From: Inia geoffrensis
Taxonomy: Eukaryota > Chordata > Mammalia > Artiodactyla > Iniidae
Reading direction: 5' to 3'
Assembly: GCA_036417435.1 (NCBI GenBank)
Contig: CM070907.1
Span: 63,968,001 to 64,032,000, forward strand
DNA length: 64,000 nucleotides
Within the stretch, counting starts at the first letter, position 1, and each line of letters begins with the position of its first letter. Position numbers and translations under genes: made by a program. The notes below the pieces were generated by a model. It ran no database searches. It had not been told where the DNA came from and was given only the letters and a program-made list of their open reading frames with translations. This document shows positions 1 through 11,905 of this stretch, piece by piece.

Positions 1-791
1 AATAATTCAGAATAATGATAGTAAAGATGATCCAAAATCTTGGAAATACAATGGAGAAAATACAAGAAACGTTTAACAAGGACCTAGAAGAAGTAAAGAG
101 CAAACGAACAATTATGAACAACACCATAAATGAAATTAAAAATTCTCTAGAAGGAATCAACAGCAGAATAACTGAGGCAGAAGAACTGATAAGTGACCTG
201 GAAGATGAAACAGTGGAAATAACTACCACAGAACAGAATAAAGAAAAAAGAATGAAAAGATTTGAGGACACTCTCAGAGACCTCTGGGACAACATTAAAC
301 GCACCAACCTTCAAATTACAGGGGTCTCAGAAGAAGAAGAAAGGGACTGAGAAAATATTTGAAGAGATTAGAGTTGAAAACTTCCCAAATATGGGAAAGG
401 AAATAGTTAATCAAGTCCAGGAAGTGCAGAGAGTCTCATACAGTATAAATCCAAGGAAAAACACACCAAGACACATACTAATCAAACTATCAAGATTAAA
501 TACAATGAAAAAATGTTAAAAGCAGCAAGGGAAAAACAACAAATAACATACAAGGGAATCCCCATAAGGTTAACAGCTGATCTTTCAGCAGAAATTCTGC
601 AAGCCAGAAGGGAGTGGCAGGTCATATTTAAAGTGATGAAAGGGAAAAACCTATAACCAAGATTACCGAACCCAGCAAGGGTCTCATTCAGATTCAACGG
701 AGAAATTTAAACCTTTACAGACAAGCAAAAATTAAGAGAATTCAGCACCACCAAACCAGCTGTACAACAAATGCCAAAGGAACTTCTCTAG
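1..791 (+). pseudogene. L1 ORF1p remnant (RNA-binding chaperone), frameshifted
   Basis: ORF1p is the L1 RNA-binding trimeric protein that packages the transcript. The frame opening at 15 shows the coiled-coil part (heptad-like EEV, ITEAEELISDLED) followed by the start of the RRM-like domain (LRDLWDNIKRTNLQITGV). It is cut by a frameshift in an AG-rich run near 335-350 (GVSEEEERD then stop). The next frame, 262-519, picks up the RRM (EKIFEEIRVENFPNMGKEI). C-terminal domain homology continues to about 791, where LREFSTTKPA-type coding ends in TAG. The N-terminal residues seen in copy B at 13259 lie outside the window. It is non-functional. Confidence 0.85.
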
Positions 792-849
792 TCAGGAAAC
801 ACAAGAGAATGAAAAGACCTACAGTAACAAACTCTAAATAATTAAGAAA

Positions 850-3800
850 GTGGTAATAGGAACATACATATCGATACTTACCTTAAATGTAAATGGATCA
901 AATGCTCCAACCAAAAGACAGAGACTAGCTGAATGGATACAAAAACAACACCCATATATATGCTGTCTACAAGAGACCCACTGCAGACCTAGGGACACAT
1001 ACAGACTGAAAGTGAGGGGATGGAAAAAGATATTCCATGCAAATGGAAATCAAAAGAAAGCTGGAGTAGTAATTCTCATATCAGACAATATAGACTTTAA
1101 AAGAAAGACTATAACAAGAGACAAAGAACGACACTACATAATGATCAAGGGATCAATCCAAGAAGAAGATACAGCAATTGTAAATATTTATGCACCCAAC
1201 ATAGGAGCACCTCAGTACATAAGGCAAATGCTAACATCCATAAAAGGGGAAATTGACAGTAACACAATCATAGCAGGGGACTTCAACACCCCACTTTCAC
1301 CAATGGACAGAACAGTCCAAAATGAAAATAAATAAGGAAACACAAGCTTTAAATGTTACATTAAACAAGAAGGACTTAATTGATATTTATAGAACATTCC
1401 ATCCAAAAACAACAGAATACACTTTCTTCTCAGGTGCTCATGGAACATACTCCAGGATAGATCATATCTTCGGTCAGAAATCAAGCCTTGGTAAATTTAA
1501 GAAAACTGAAATTGTATCAGGTATCTTTTCAGACCACAACACTATGAGACTAGATATCAATTACAGGAAAATTTATGTAAAAAATACAAACACATGGAGG
1601 CTAAACAATACACTACTCAATAACCAAGAGATCACTGAAGAAATCAAAGAGGAAATCAAAAATACCTAGAAACAAATGACAATGAAAACACAATAACCCA
1701 ACACCTATGGGATGCAGCAAAAGCAGTTCTAAGAGGGAAGTTTACATCAATACAATCCTACCTCAAGAAACAAGAAACATCTGAAATAAACAACCTAACC
1801 TTACACCTAAAGCAATTAGAGGAAGAAGAACAAAAAACCCTCAAAGTTAGCAGAAGGAAAGAAATCATAAAGATCAGAGCAGAAATAAATGAAATAGAAG
1901 CAAAGAAAACAATAGCAAAGATCAATAAAATGAAAAGCTGGTTCTTTGAGAAGATAAACAAAATTGATAAACCATTAGCCAGACTCATCAAGAAAGAAAG
2001 GGAGAAGACTCATATCAATAGAATTAGAAATGAAAAAGGAGAAGTAACAACTGACACTGCAGAAATACAAAGGTTCATGAGAGATTACTACAAGCAACTA
2101 GATGCCAATAAAATGGACAACCTAGAAGAAATGGACAAATTCTTACAAAAGCACAACTTTCTGAGACTGAACCAGGAAGAAATAGAAAATATGAACAGAC
2201 CAATCACAAGCACTGAAATTGAGACGGTGATGAAACATCTTCCAACAAACAGAAGCCCAGGGCCAGATGGCTTCACAGGCGAATTCTATCAAACATTTAG
2301 AGAAGAGCTAACACCTATCCTTCTCAAACTCTTCCAAAATATTGCAGAGGGAGGAACACTCCCAAACTCATTCTATGAGGCCACCATCACCCTGATACCA
2401 AAACCAGACAAAGATGTCACAAAGGAAGAAAACAGGCCAATGTCACTGATGAACATACATGCAAAATCCTCAACAAAATACAAGCAAACAGAATCCAACA
2501 GCACATTAAAAGTATCATACACCGTGATCAAGTGGGGTTTATTCCAGGAATGCAAGGATTCTTCAATATACGCAAATCAATCAATGTGATACACCATATT
2601 AACAAACTGAAGGATAAAATCCATATGATCATCTCAATAGATGCAGAAAAAGCTTTTGACAAAATCCAATACCCATTTATGATAAAAACCCTCCAGAAAG
2701 TAGGCATAGAGGGAACTTACCCCAACATAATAAGGGCTATATATGACAAACCCGCAGCCAACATTGTTCTCAGTGGTGAAAAACTGAAACCATTTCCTCT
2801 AAGATCAGGAGCAAGGCAAGGTTGTCCACTCTCACCACTATTATTCAACATAGCTTTGGAAGTTATAGCCACAGCAATCAGAGAAAAAAAAAGAAATAAA
2901 AGGAATCCAAATCGGAAAAGAAGTAAAGCGGTCACTGTTTGCAGATGACATGATACTACACATAGAAAATCCTAAAGGCTCTACCAGAAAACTACTAGAG
3001 CTAATCAATGAATTTGGTAAAGTTGCAGGATACAAAATTAATGCACAGAAATCTCTTGTATTCCTATACATTAATGATGAAAAATCTGAAAGAGAAATTA
3101 AGGAAACTCTCCCATTTACCATTGCAACAAAAAGAATAAAATACCTAGGAATAAACCTACCTAAGGAGGCAAAAGACCTGTATGCAGAAAACTATAAGAC
3201 ACTGATGAAAGAAATTAAAGATGATACAAACCGATGGAGAGATATACCATGTTCTTGGACTGGAAGAATCAACATTGTGAAAATGACTCTACTACCCAAA
3301 GGAATCTGCAGAGTCAATGCAATCCCTATCAAACTACCACTGGCATTTTTCACAGAACTAGAACAAAAAATTTCACAATTTGTACGGAAACACAGAAGAC
3401 CTCGAATAGCCAAAGCAATCTTGAGGTTGCTGGAGCTGGAGGAATCAGGCTCCCAGACTTCAGACTACACTACAGTAATCAAGCTACAGTAATCAAGACA
3501 GTATGGTACCGGCACAAACACAGAAATACAGATCAATGGAACAGGATAGAAAGCCCAGAGATAAACCCACACACATATGGTCACCTTATCTTTGATAAAG
3601 GAGGCAAGAATATACAGTGGAGAAAAGACAGCCTCTTCAATAAGTGGTGCTGGGAAAACTGGACAGCTACATGTAAAAGAATGAAGTTAGAACACTCCCT
3701 AACATCATACACAAAAATAAACTCAAAATGGATTAAAGACCTAAATGTAAGGCCAGACACTATAAAACTCTTGGAGGAAAACATAGGCAGAACACTCTAT

Positions 3801-4863
3801 AACATAAATCACAGCAAGATCCTTTTGACCCACCTCCTAGAGAAATGGAAATAAAAGCAAAAATAAACAAATGGGACCTAATGAAACTTAAAAGCTTTTG
3901 CACAGCAAAGGAAAACATAAACAAGACGAAAAGACAGCCCTCAGAATGGGAGAAAATATTTGCAAATGAAGCAACTGACAAAGGATTAACCTCCAAAATT
4001 TACAAGCAGCTCATGCAACTCAATATGAAAAAAACAAACAACCCAATCCAAAAATGGGCAGAGGACATAAATAGACATTTCTCCAAAGAAGATATACAGA
4101 TTGCCAACAAACACATGAAAGGATGCTCAACATCACTAATCATTAGAGAAATTCAAATCAAAACTACAATGAGGTATCACCTCACACCAGTCAGAATGGT
4201 CATCATTTAAAAGTCCACAAACAATGAATGCTGGAGAGGGTGTGGAGAAAGGGTGGGAATGTAAATTGATACAGCCCCTATGGAGAACAGTATGGAGGTT
4301 CCTTAAACAACTAAAAATAGGGCTTCCCTGGTGGCGCAGTGGTTGGGAGTCTCTACCTGCCAATGCAGGGGACACAGGTTCATGTCCCGGTCCAGGAAGA
4401 TCCCACATGCTGCGGAGTGGCTGGGCCCGTGTGCCACTGCCGCTGAGCCTGCCCGTCCAGAGCCTGTGCTCCGCAACGGGAGAGGCCATGACAGTGAGAG
4501 GCCCACGTACCACAAAAAAAAAAAGGAAAAAAAAAAAAGTAGAACGACCATATGACCCAGTAATCCCACTACTGGGCATATAACCTGAGAAAACCATAAT
4601 TCAAAAAGAGTCATGTACCAAAATGTTCATTGCAGCCTTATTTCCAATAGCCAGGACATGGAAGCGACCTAAGTGTCCATCGAAAGATGAATGGATAAAG
4701 ATGATGTGGCACATATATACAATGGAATATTACTCAGCCATAAAAGGAAACAAAACTGAGTTATTTGTAGTGATGTGGATGGACCTAGAGTCTGTCATAC
4801 AGAGTGAAGTAAATCAGAAAGAGAAAAACAAATACCATATGCTAACACATATATATGGAATCT
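850..4863 (+). pseudogene. L1 ORF2p remnant (endonuclease / reverse transcriptase), multiple frameshifts
   Basis: ORF2p nicks target DNA and reverse-transcribes the L1 RNA. The endonuclease starts at 850 (MVIGTYISILTLNVNG). Its catalytic signatures are present across two frames: QETH, GDFNTPL, SRIDHIFG and SDHN. Frames change near 1322-1335, near 1660 (one A lost against copy B), near 2463 (one base lost), at the A9 run 2884-2892 (one base gained), near 3430 and near 3850. The RT domain keeps DAEKAFDKI (motif A) and FADDM (motif C, near 2940), but in different frames. After a stop at 4210 and the SINE at 4321, C-terminal homology resumes around 4541-4863 (MEYYSAIK). It is clearly dead. Confidence 0.92.
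4321..4533 (+). mobile_element. CHR-type SINE (tRNA-Glu derived) inside L1 copy A
   Basis: The head ggcttccctggtggcgcagt carries the A-box of the tRNA-derived part. A B-box-like region follows, then a tail of A runs. It interrupts ORF2 between 'ctaaaaatag' (ending 4320) and 'aaaagtagaacgacc'. An imperfect duplication (aaaaatag / aaaaagtag) flanks it. It therefore inserted after L1 copy A. Confidence 0.93.
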
Positions 4864-5245
4864 AAAAAAAAAAAAAATGGCTCTGAAGAACCTAGGGGCA
4901 GGACAGGAATAAAGACGCAGACATAGAGAATGGACTTAAGGACATAGGAGGGCGCAAGGTAAACTGGGACGAAGTGAGAGAGTGGCGTGGACATATATAC
5001 ACTACCAAGTGTAAAAGAGATAGCTAGTGCGAAGCAGCCGCATAGTACAGGGAGATCAGCTCGGTGCTTTGTGACCACCTAGAGGGGTGGGATCAGGAGG
5101 GTGGGAGGGAGACGCAAGAGGGAGGAGATATGGGGATGTATGTCTGTGTATAGTTGATTCACTTTGTTATAAAGCAGAAACTGACACACCATTGTAAAGC
5201 AACTATACTCCAACAAAGATGTTAAAATAAATAAATAAATAAAGC

Positions 5246-6128
5246 TTTTGTTTTCCTCTCTGTTAGAAAAAATATTGGCTACAATCTACACTGTCCTCCA
5301 ATCCTAAAGTCAATTCTTACCGTCCTGAGTATCTGCTGTGCCCTGGGTTGTCGGACCTGTCGGACACAGGGTAGGGGTGTCTGAGGTTCTGAGCAAAGCA
5401 ATTATTCTTACCTAAGAAGGCAGCTTACAGAAATTACCCTGCTGGTTGGGCTTCTCACCCACCCACCCAGCACTGTCAGGAGCCTCCCTAGCCAGCTTTG
5501 ATGCGTGAGGGATTGTGATTGAAGCTGGATGTGAATAACAATCTAAATTGGAACTGCTGAGGTTTAATTCTGCTAAACCTGCGGCACGACAATGAGACAG
5601 TATGAAGCATGCAGAAGAGGAAACTGCGTCTGAACAACGCCCACACAGGTGCTTGCCTCAGAGCTGCAGAACCCGGGGGAGTTCACGGGGTCCACAAACA
5701 ATGGCTCGCAATAAAGATCTAAATCCCCTGATGAACCTTTCATTGCTTTGATCTGTTTTCTGTACAGGGTTTCCCCCAAAGAGTTCTTTGACAAAGAGAG
5801 TTCAAGGCCATGCAAATAGCATATGAACTAAAGGTTTGAGCCGCATGGATTCACCTCTGTTATTAATAAAGGAAAAAGAACACAGCAGCAGAAGTATGAA
5901 TGTCTGTCACAAGGCCCTGACGGAGAACATTTGGTTGAAGTGTTTTACAAATGCAGCCAGACTTTGCATTTGTAAATGCCTCCCACCCCAGGGGTCTGAG
6001 CTGGACACCTGAGTGGGTTTGTCCCCATTGACTCCCTCTGTCCCCCATAATGCCATGGATTCTGCTCTCCTTGGGTTTCTGTGAAACAGGCCACTGGGAC
6101 TGTGTTTCTGGCCTTTTCTTTGCTACAG
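5246..6128. other. Unique sequence, no gene recognised
   Basis: I see no repeat signature and no convincing coding frame. The last 40 bases are pyrimidine-rich and end in a splice-acceptor-like cag at 6126-6128. Confidence 0.5.
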
Positions 6129-6506
6129 GGTTTACACAATGACTTGGTGCTTTACACACAAGATTCTAAGCCCAAAAGCAACACTACAATTTTAGGTAAA
6201 AAACCAAACGTCCTGCAGTATTTACCTCAGACAAGTCCAAATGTGAAGAAAAATCAACAGGATGTAACAGATTTCATCAAATCAGGCCTTTGGCCTGAAT
6301 TAAACACACTTGTTGGCATCGTCTCAGAATACCAACCTCCAGCATTTCTCCTCAGAAACTGCTGTTATTTCGTGAATAATCTTGTTAATACGTTTGAGGA
6401 ATCTGTTGGAGACCTGAGTCAGGATCTTCAAAGGATTGTTCAGGTCCAGGCTGCTGTCCGTCCAGCGCTGCACAAGTTTGCAGGCAAAGGGTTTGAGAGG
6501 AAGTGA
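6129..6506 (+). CDS. Possible terminal coding exon, 125 codons, unidentified
   Basis: I do not recognise this protein. A stop-free frame runs from a strong acceptor (tttctggccttttctttgctacag, AG at 6127-6128) to TGA at 6504-6506, and codon phase 0 begins exactly at 6129. The predicted peptide starts GLHNDLVLY. It has a hydrophobic or amphipathic middle (PPAFLLRNCCYFVNNLV) and ends KFAGKGFERK. Composition is balanced and it lies outside any repeat I can see. An internal gtaaaa at 6195 could act as a donor. The frame also extends upstream to an ATG at 6081, but that ATG lies in the pyrimidine tract region. It could be a last exon of an unknown plus-strand gene, a pseudogene fragment or chance. 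It lies antisense to ME3, in the inferred ME3 intron. Confidence 0.3.
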   Translation, partial: GLHNDLVLYTQDSKPKSNTTILGKKPNVLQYLPQTSPNVKKNQQDVTDFIKSGLWPELNTLVGIVSEYQPPAFLLRNCCYFVNNLVNTFEESVGDLSQDLQRIVQVQAAVRPALHKFAGKGFERK

Positions 6507-6820
6507 CAGTTGATCAGGAGTCCCCGAGGGGCAATGATCTGGGGTCACCCAGAACTTGGAAGGGGGCGGGGCGACGGACTGCAGGCAGTTAGAAGGTGCT
6601 GGTGGGTGCCCCCATTCCAAAAGAGAATGGACAAGACGCAGGAGAGGATGGACTGACCGAGTCACGGATGAGCCCAGGTCACTGTGGCCCTGGGAAACAG
6701 GATGCCCAAGAACTGATGGTTTGGGGGAAAGATACTACGTACTGAATTACAGGTGCTGGGCAGCCCAAAACGCTTAACAGGCAGTTCGCAAGTGGTAGTC
6801 CCGGGGCCTGGTTTGGGGGG
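6507..6820. other. Unique GC-richer stretch
   Basis: A purine-rich sequence with a gggggcggggcg block near 6559. No repeat or coding evidence. Confidence 0.4.
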
Positions 6821-6930
6821 ATAAAGCAACTTGCCAAAGGTCACGGAGTCCGTAAGAGACAGAACTGGGATTTGAACACTGGGATTTCCAATTCCGAAGC
6901 CCAGTGTTATCAATCCCTGTGCTCTCCTTC
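6821..6930 (-). repeat. MIR fragment
   Basis: Contains the reverse-strand MIR core: 'aacttgccaaaggtcac', then 'cagaactgggatttgaacac' (degenerate B-box region), then the tRNA-like head in reverse. Confidence 0.7.
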
Positions 6931-7159
6931 CTGCCTCCGGAGAGAACAGAGCCCTGTTCTCTGCACGTCAATGTCTTGGTGGGACGTAGCTCATTAAGAA
7001 GGACAGACAAGTTAGAGACTGAGTCAGAACTTTCCAAAACAAAGGGAGCCCACATACAAAACTGGCTTTAATTTGTAGGGAATGAAAAAATGTGAAAGAA
7101 CTAGAGCAAGGCTCAGGATAGGAAAATTGGGGGCAATGAGGGGGCTATGTTCCCAAATC

Positions 7160-7290
7160 CAAGCGCACGTCAGAATCTTCTCCGTAATCTTTAAAAAGGT
7201 CCCCAGCCCCATCCCAAACCTACTAAATCAGAGGCTGTAGCATCTACAGAGCTCCTTAGGTGATTCTGAGGCATCTGGAACCACTGGCAT
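7160..7290. repeat. hAT/Charlie-type non-autonomous repeat fragment
   Basis: Resembles the mammalian MER-type DNA-transposon pattern: 'gtcagaatcttctccgtaat', 'ccagccccatccc', 'taaatcagaggct', 'ggtgattctgaggcatctgg'. The subfamily is uncertain. Confidence 0.5.
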
Positions 7291-7354
7291 AATAAAGACA
7301 ATCTGAGAGAAGGTCTTACAGATAAAAGGCAATAACAAATAACAGGCTCTGCAC

Positions 7355-7475
7355 GTTAGATGCCTACACTATGCCAGATGCTGTTCTGAGGGCTGGCTCT
7401 CATGACCTCATTTAATTTAGTGCAGAAGATTTCAGAAGGAGAAACGGAGGCTCCAAGGGGCTAAGCACTTTGCCC
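7355..7475 (-). repeat. MIR fragment
   Basis: Reverse-strand MIR order: 'gcctacactatgccagatgc', 'tctgagggctggctct', 'gacctcatttaatt', then the 'ggagaaacggaggctcc' block. Confidence 0.7.
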
Positions 7476-8500
7476 ACGGACCCCCGCCAGGGGCCTGCCT
7501 GAGGCCGAGGTCATGGTGTGAACGGGGGTACCTCCAACAGAGACATGTTTGAGAGACGCTGGGACCATGAGTGGGCAGCCTGGGCAGAGCCTCTTTCCCA
7601 GGAGGGCTGCTGCACCAACCTCACAGCTCGCTGAGGAGAGAGTAAACAGAGGAGCTGGGAAGTGAAAGCAGACAGTTGGCTGGAGCCTGGCAGAGCAGCC
7701 TCTGCTAAGCTGCGCTCCTGGGACTCGCTCGTCCGTACCTCCCACCACGGCCAAGCAGATTCATCCTTTCACTTGAACAAGGTTTCCTGAAAAGAACACA
7801 GACTTGGGAATCAGTCCTTAGGGTTCCAGTCCTGACTGTACTGCTAACTCTCCTGCGACAGCAGTGTCCATATCTGCACAGTGAGGCGCTCCTGGTCCCC
7901 GGGGTTCTTCCTGGCATCAATTTCCTGTGACAAACAGCTGTCCCACTGCGAAAGGGGTACAGAGGAGGTCAGGGGGGAGAGCTGCTCTCCAGGGCCTCGG
8001 GCTGCCACAGGAAGTATGAGCGATGGTGGAGGCAGGTGTTTTCCTTCAGGGCACCCAGGTGCTTGGCAGTCACAGGAAGCCCCCTTAGGCATCGCTCCTC
8101 CAAGGAAGCCCCAGGCCCCAGAGCAGGGCTGCACTGACAGGAAACCCACAAGGAGGTGTGGGCTTTCCAAGTCTCCATCCTTCAACCCTCTCATTCGTGA
8201 GTCAGTCACCACAGCTGAACAGCAGTACTTAGTCACTCTCCTCCCAAGCACCACACGAGCCCAGTGCCCAGGGACTCAGAGTCAGGATGTCGAGGGTTCC
8301 CACAGAAGAATGCTGTGGGTCTCAGCTACGCATTCCAGCGATGACCATTGAGTAACCACCGAGTGTTGTGTGGTCTGGCTGAGGGTTTGGTTTCTTATTC
8401 TTTGGCCAGAGAAACTCGCCTCTGCAAAGTAGGAGGTGGCTTCACGGTCCCCAGTCAGCTTGTTGACGCACAGGACAGATGTGACCCAGGACAACTTGAC
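7476..8500. other. Unique sequence
   Basis: Moderately GC-rich. Frames such as 7881-8351 (+) show no family signature, and they overlap equally long frames on the other strand. Nothing is supported. Confidence 0.4.
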
Positions 8501-8712
8501 ATTTAGTCACTTACCGTGCGCCAGGCACTGTTCCGAGAGCTTCACAGTACTAATGCGTTTTGTTCTCATAACAACCACAGGAGAGGTGCTCAACCCTATT
8601 TTATCGATTAGGAAACTGAGCACAACACGCTGAGACAATCTGCCCAAAGTCACACAGTTAGGGGAGGCAAAGCCAGAGTTGAAACCCACATAATGCTGGT
8701 TCTAAAGCCCCT
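8501..8712 (-). repeat. MIR
   Basis: Nearly complete reverse-strand MIR: 'acttaccgtgcgccaggcac', 'ctcataacaaccacagga', 'attaggaaactgagcacaac', 'cccaaagtcacacagtta', 'agccagagttgaaaccca'. Confidence 0.85.
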
Positions 8713-9009
8713 ATTGTTAAATGGCACATTCCAGTTTCTACATTAAAAGAACTAGCAAATAAGGGCATGAAGGAGAAATGTAATAAGGGAAATAAAAGGG
8801 GACCAGACAGGACACTGAGACTCCATTGCTCTGGGAGAGGTGGACGTGAGGGAGAGGAAGGTATTTGCACAGGTATCTGGGACACAGATCCAGGTTGATC
8901 TGAAACCAAGTGCATGCTCTTCCCTAGGCCAGAGGGCAACAGAGAACAGTGCTAGAGGGGCCCAGAGGAGGAAGACAGCATGTCCGTCAGATGCATCACG
9001 AAAGGTTTC

Positions 9010-9480
9010 TCAAGAAGCCTCTGCCACAGGCCTCAGGGTTTCCTAGGCACAAATGAAGATGGAGGCTGGTGCAGAGAGGTCCTTTCAGGAGGTGGGACAG
9101 CTTGAGCAAAGGCAAAGAGGCAGGAATGCTAAGGCATTTTCAGGAAGAGTGGGGAGTTGTGTTTTCCTGGGTCACAGCATGTGTGAAGGGAAGTAATGGG
9201 GCAGGGTGGGGGAGCCAGGCTGGAGAGGTCTGATCACAGGAGACCTTAAATGACAGGCTGAGGAGGTTGAGTTGTCAGGCAATGGGTGGCTGAATCTTTC
9301 CAAATAGGGCAGAGCACGACAGAGCAAAGCCTTCGGAAGCTGTCTTGGTGCAGGGTGTGTGGCCGACAGAAGCAAGCAGTCAGGACGGCGCCGTGACAGA
9401 CGGCAGCACACAATGAGACCTGGACAGGGACAGTGGCACCAGGAATCCAAAGTGAGAGACACACTGGAAAGGAAGAATCA
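9010..9480 (+). repeat. Ancient LINE-like interspersed repeat, same family as 33870-34656
   Basis: Phrases typical of an old mammalian repeat occur in order: 'gcaaaggcaaagaggcagga', 'gaggttgagttgtcagg', 'aaatagggcagagcacgaca', 'gacagtggcaccaggaatcc'. I cannot name the family with certainty. Confidence 0.4.
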
Positions 9481-9824
9481 ACAGGACTTCAGGACAGGAA
9501 ACATTTGTATGTGTGGCAGCGGGCGGAGGGCTAGGGGGTAGAGATGGAGGAAATCAACAGTGCAGAGGCACCTACGCTGAGTTTCTGGCAGAACAGGGAG
9601 GAGGTGAATTTTCACTTGACACAGTCTAGAGTCTTGGAGATGGAGCAGATCCCAGCTGTGCGGCAGACAAGCTGGGCTGCACGGAGGATGGGTGGCTCCC
9701 AGTAGAGAGGAATGAGGCCACTGCCCAAAGGGAAGCCAAGGGACAGTGCAGACAGGAGTGGGGCATTGTCTACTCTACCAGGACCCGTGCATCTTTCTCC
9801 TTGTAAGACTGTGGCTAATGTTTA

Positions 9825-10080
9825 TAGAAGAGTGATTAAGAGCATAGACCCTGGAGCTAGAGAGCTCTGATTTGAATCCCAGCCACACCATCCACTAGCT
9901 GCGTGATCTTGAGCAAGTTACTTAATTCTGTGCCTCAGGTTCAAATTCTGTAAAATGGGGTTAATAATAGTACCTACCTCCAAAAGTTACTACGAGATAT
10001 AAAAGAGTCAGTATACGTAAAAGGCTTTGATCAGTACTTGGCACACAGCAAGTGCTATGACTCTTGATGTTATAATTAAT
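9825..10080 (+). repeat. MIR, near full length
   Basis: Sense MIR with all blocks: 'gattaagagcatagaccctg', 'gatttgaatcccagccacac', 'cactagctgcgtgatcttga', 'tgtaaaatggggttaataat', 'acttggcacacagcaagtgc'. Confidence 0.9.
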
Positions 10081-10124
10081 GTAAGTGTTATCATAAATAG
10101 CAATTTCAAGCCATATTCACATTG

Positions 10125-10275
10125 GCTATCTCACCAGCTTATCACAGTGATGCTGTGAGGTTACATCTCCCCATCTAGATGGGGAACTGGGACTCAGAGC
10201 AGTTTACATGACTGGCCACCCACAGTGACAGAGCTGAGGTGGGAGCAGCTAACTCTGCCGTCACGTTGCCTTTGG
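10125..10275 (-). repeat. Possible MIR fragment
   Basis: Degenerate reverse-strand MIR-like blocks: 'gatggggaactgggactcag', 'agtgacagagctgaggtggg'. Confidence 0.45.
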
Positions 10276-11403
10276 AGTCCAGAAGAGAAGAACCAAAAGG
10301 GACCAGCATTGCCCTCCTTCACCTATTCCCCTTTGACTGATATGTTCCACTAATTCAGTCTCCAAATCCCATCCAAAATACACCCACCCCTCTCCTTCCA
10401 TGCTAACACACAACCATCCTGGGCATGAAGAAGGGAAGGAAAAGAAAAGCAGGACGAGTTAGAGAGGGAGGAGACACGTGGAGGATCAGAGAGGGGGGCG
10501 GTCAGGGGAGTCTCTACCTGTCAGTCAGAGGTGGAGGCCCTGATGTAAATCCCCCAAATGAACCAAGGAATATGGGGGCCAAAGCCTAGGGCACACGCCT
10601 CTACACGCGAGTCACCTGCACCAGTGCCAGGGCTGGCTTCTCACTACTCTTAACCCCCAGCAGCCTGGGCAGCCATGAGCCTCCACACTTGCCTCCTGAT
10701 GAGTCATGTCAGTTAATTGGCAGCATGACCTCTGGGAGTGCAGACTTACCAGTTTTCTCAACTCACAGTCAGATCCTGTGCTGACCTGTCTCTCGGCAGA
10801 GCTGTGGCTTTGGATTTGAAATAAATGGTCATGCCTCCAAAAGACAATTATCCAGATGATAAAGGGTAGCATTTTAGGCCCATATCCGAGGCATTGTCTA
10901 CTGTGAGTGAAAGCTCAAGAGAGAGAGATCACGTTTATGGGCTGGAAAATTGTTCTGGGTTCTGTGTGGTTTTTTATTTGGTTGTTTTTTGTTTGTTTGT
11001 TATTGTTGTTGTTCTTGAAAAAAAAGGGGGCACAGATAGCAGCTGATTTGTCCATCATCATGTTTCTGGGAAACCTTTCGGCAAGTTTCTTTAAATACTA
11101 TCTGTTGCCTGCTCCCTTAGGACACGCTGAAACTGTGATGGATGATAAGGAACAATAAAAGTTAATTTAGACAGATTCTCCATGGCAATTGTTGAGAGGT
11201 GAGATTCTATCTTTGCTCCACTCTGGATGTCCCCAGGCACTGTTAGAAAATTAGGAACTGCCCATGGACTTGAGGCGTGAGAGTTTTGCAGGTGACCTTA
11301 ATATGTCCCCCAAACTCAGAGGTCTCAGTGGCTGGTCCTACAATCATCTGCCTCTTCCTCATTAACATCATGATGACGACTACTGCAGGTTGCGGGCTGT
11401 CAA
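10276..11403. other. Unique sequence with a T/G-rich tract
   Basis: No gene recognised. A low-complexity T/TG run lies at about 10966-11030 and ends in an A8 tract. Confidence 0.4.
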
Positions 11404-11752
11404 AGGACTGAATGTTTGTGTCCCCCCCCCCCCAAATTTATATTGAAGCTCTAACCTCCAGTATGACGGTATTTGGAGGTGGAACCTTTGGGAGGTAATT
11501 AGGTTAAGATGAGATCACGAGGGCAGAGTTTTCTCTCTCCACGGGAGCATGCTCCCAGGAAAGGCCATGGGAACACACAGCGAGAAGGCAGCAGTCTGCA
11601 AGCCAGGAAGAGGGCTCTCAGCAGAACCTGACCATGCTGGCACCCTGATCTTGGACTCCCAGCCTCCAGAACTGTGAAAAATAAATGTCTGTTGTTTAAG
11701 CCACCCAGGCTATGGTTTTTTGTTCTGGCAGCCCAAGCTGACTGAGACAAGG
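11404..11752 (+). repeat. MaLR-type LTR (MLT1/MST-like), solitary
   Basis: This is a solitary LTR of an old ERVL-MaLR retrotransposon; no internal genes are present. The sense layout is 'ggactgaatgtttgtgtccc', a C12 run at 11422-11433, 'ggaggtaattaggttaagat', then 'tccagaactgtgaaaaataa' (polyadenylation-signal region) and 'gttgtttaagccacccag', ending 'ggcagcccaagctgactgag'. Confidence 0.8.
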
Positions 11753-11789
11753 GTTTATTGATTACCTGTGTCATTACCCAGAAGAACTC

Positions 11790-11905
11790 AGGGATGTTGC
11801 TACCTCATTTTACAGGTAAAGGAAACTGACTTAGAGGTGGAGGGACCAGCACAACTTGGTTAACTGGGGGAGCCACTATTGGAACTCTGATCTTTCAACT
11901 GGATT
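11790..11905 (-). repeat. MIR fragment
   Basis: Blocks 'cctcattttacaggtaaagg', 'aaactgacttagaggtgg' and 'attggaactctgatctttc' match reverse MIR. Confidence 0.6.

Larger units (their letters stand above)
1..5245 (+). mobile_element. LINE-1 copy A, missing 5' end (outside window), inactive
   Basis: The sequence runs in L1 order: ORF1, inter-ORF spacer, ORF2 (endonuclease, reverse transcriptase, C-terminal segment), then a 3' UTR ending in an A-rich aataaataaataaa tail near 5245. The window opens inside ORF1, so the 5' end lies outside. ORF2 is spread over several frames, and a CHR SINE is inserted at 4321. The 3' UTR has the block found in the other L1 tails here (ttcactttgttataaagcag near 5158, then actatactccaa). 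The element cannot mobilise itself: both ORFs are broken. Family assignment is firm from the ORF2 motifs; the subfamily is not determined. Confidence 0.95.

Noticed and set aside
7881..8351. 156-codon plus-strand frame
   Set aside because: No start context, domain or splice support. A 136-codon frame lies opposite it.
11404..11752. Possible endogenous retrovirus with genes
   Set aside because: Only solitary MaLR-type LTRs are seen here and at 32980, 51455 and 57055; no gag, pol or env text adjoins them.
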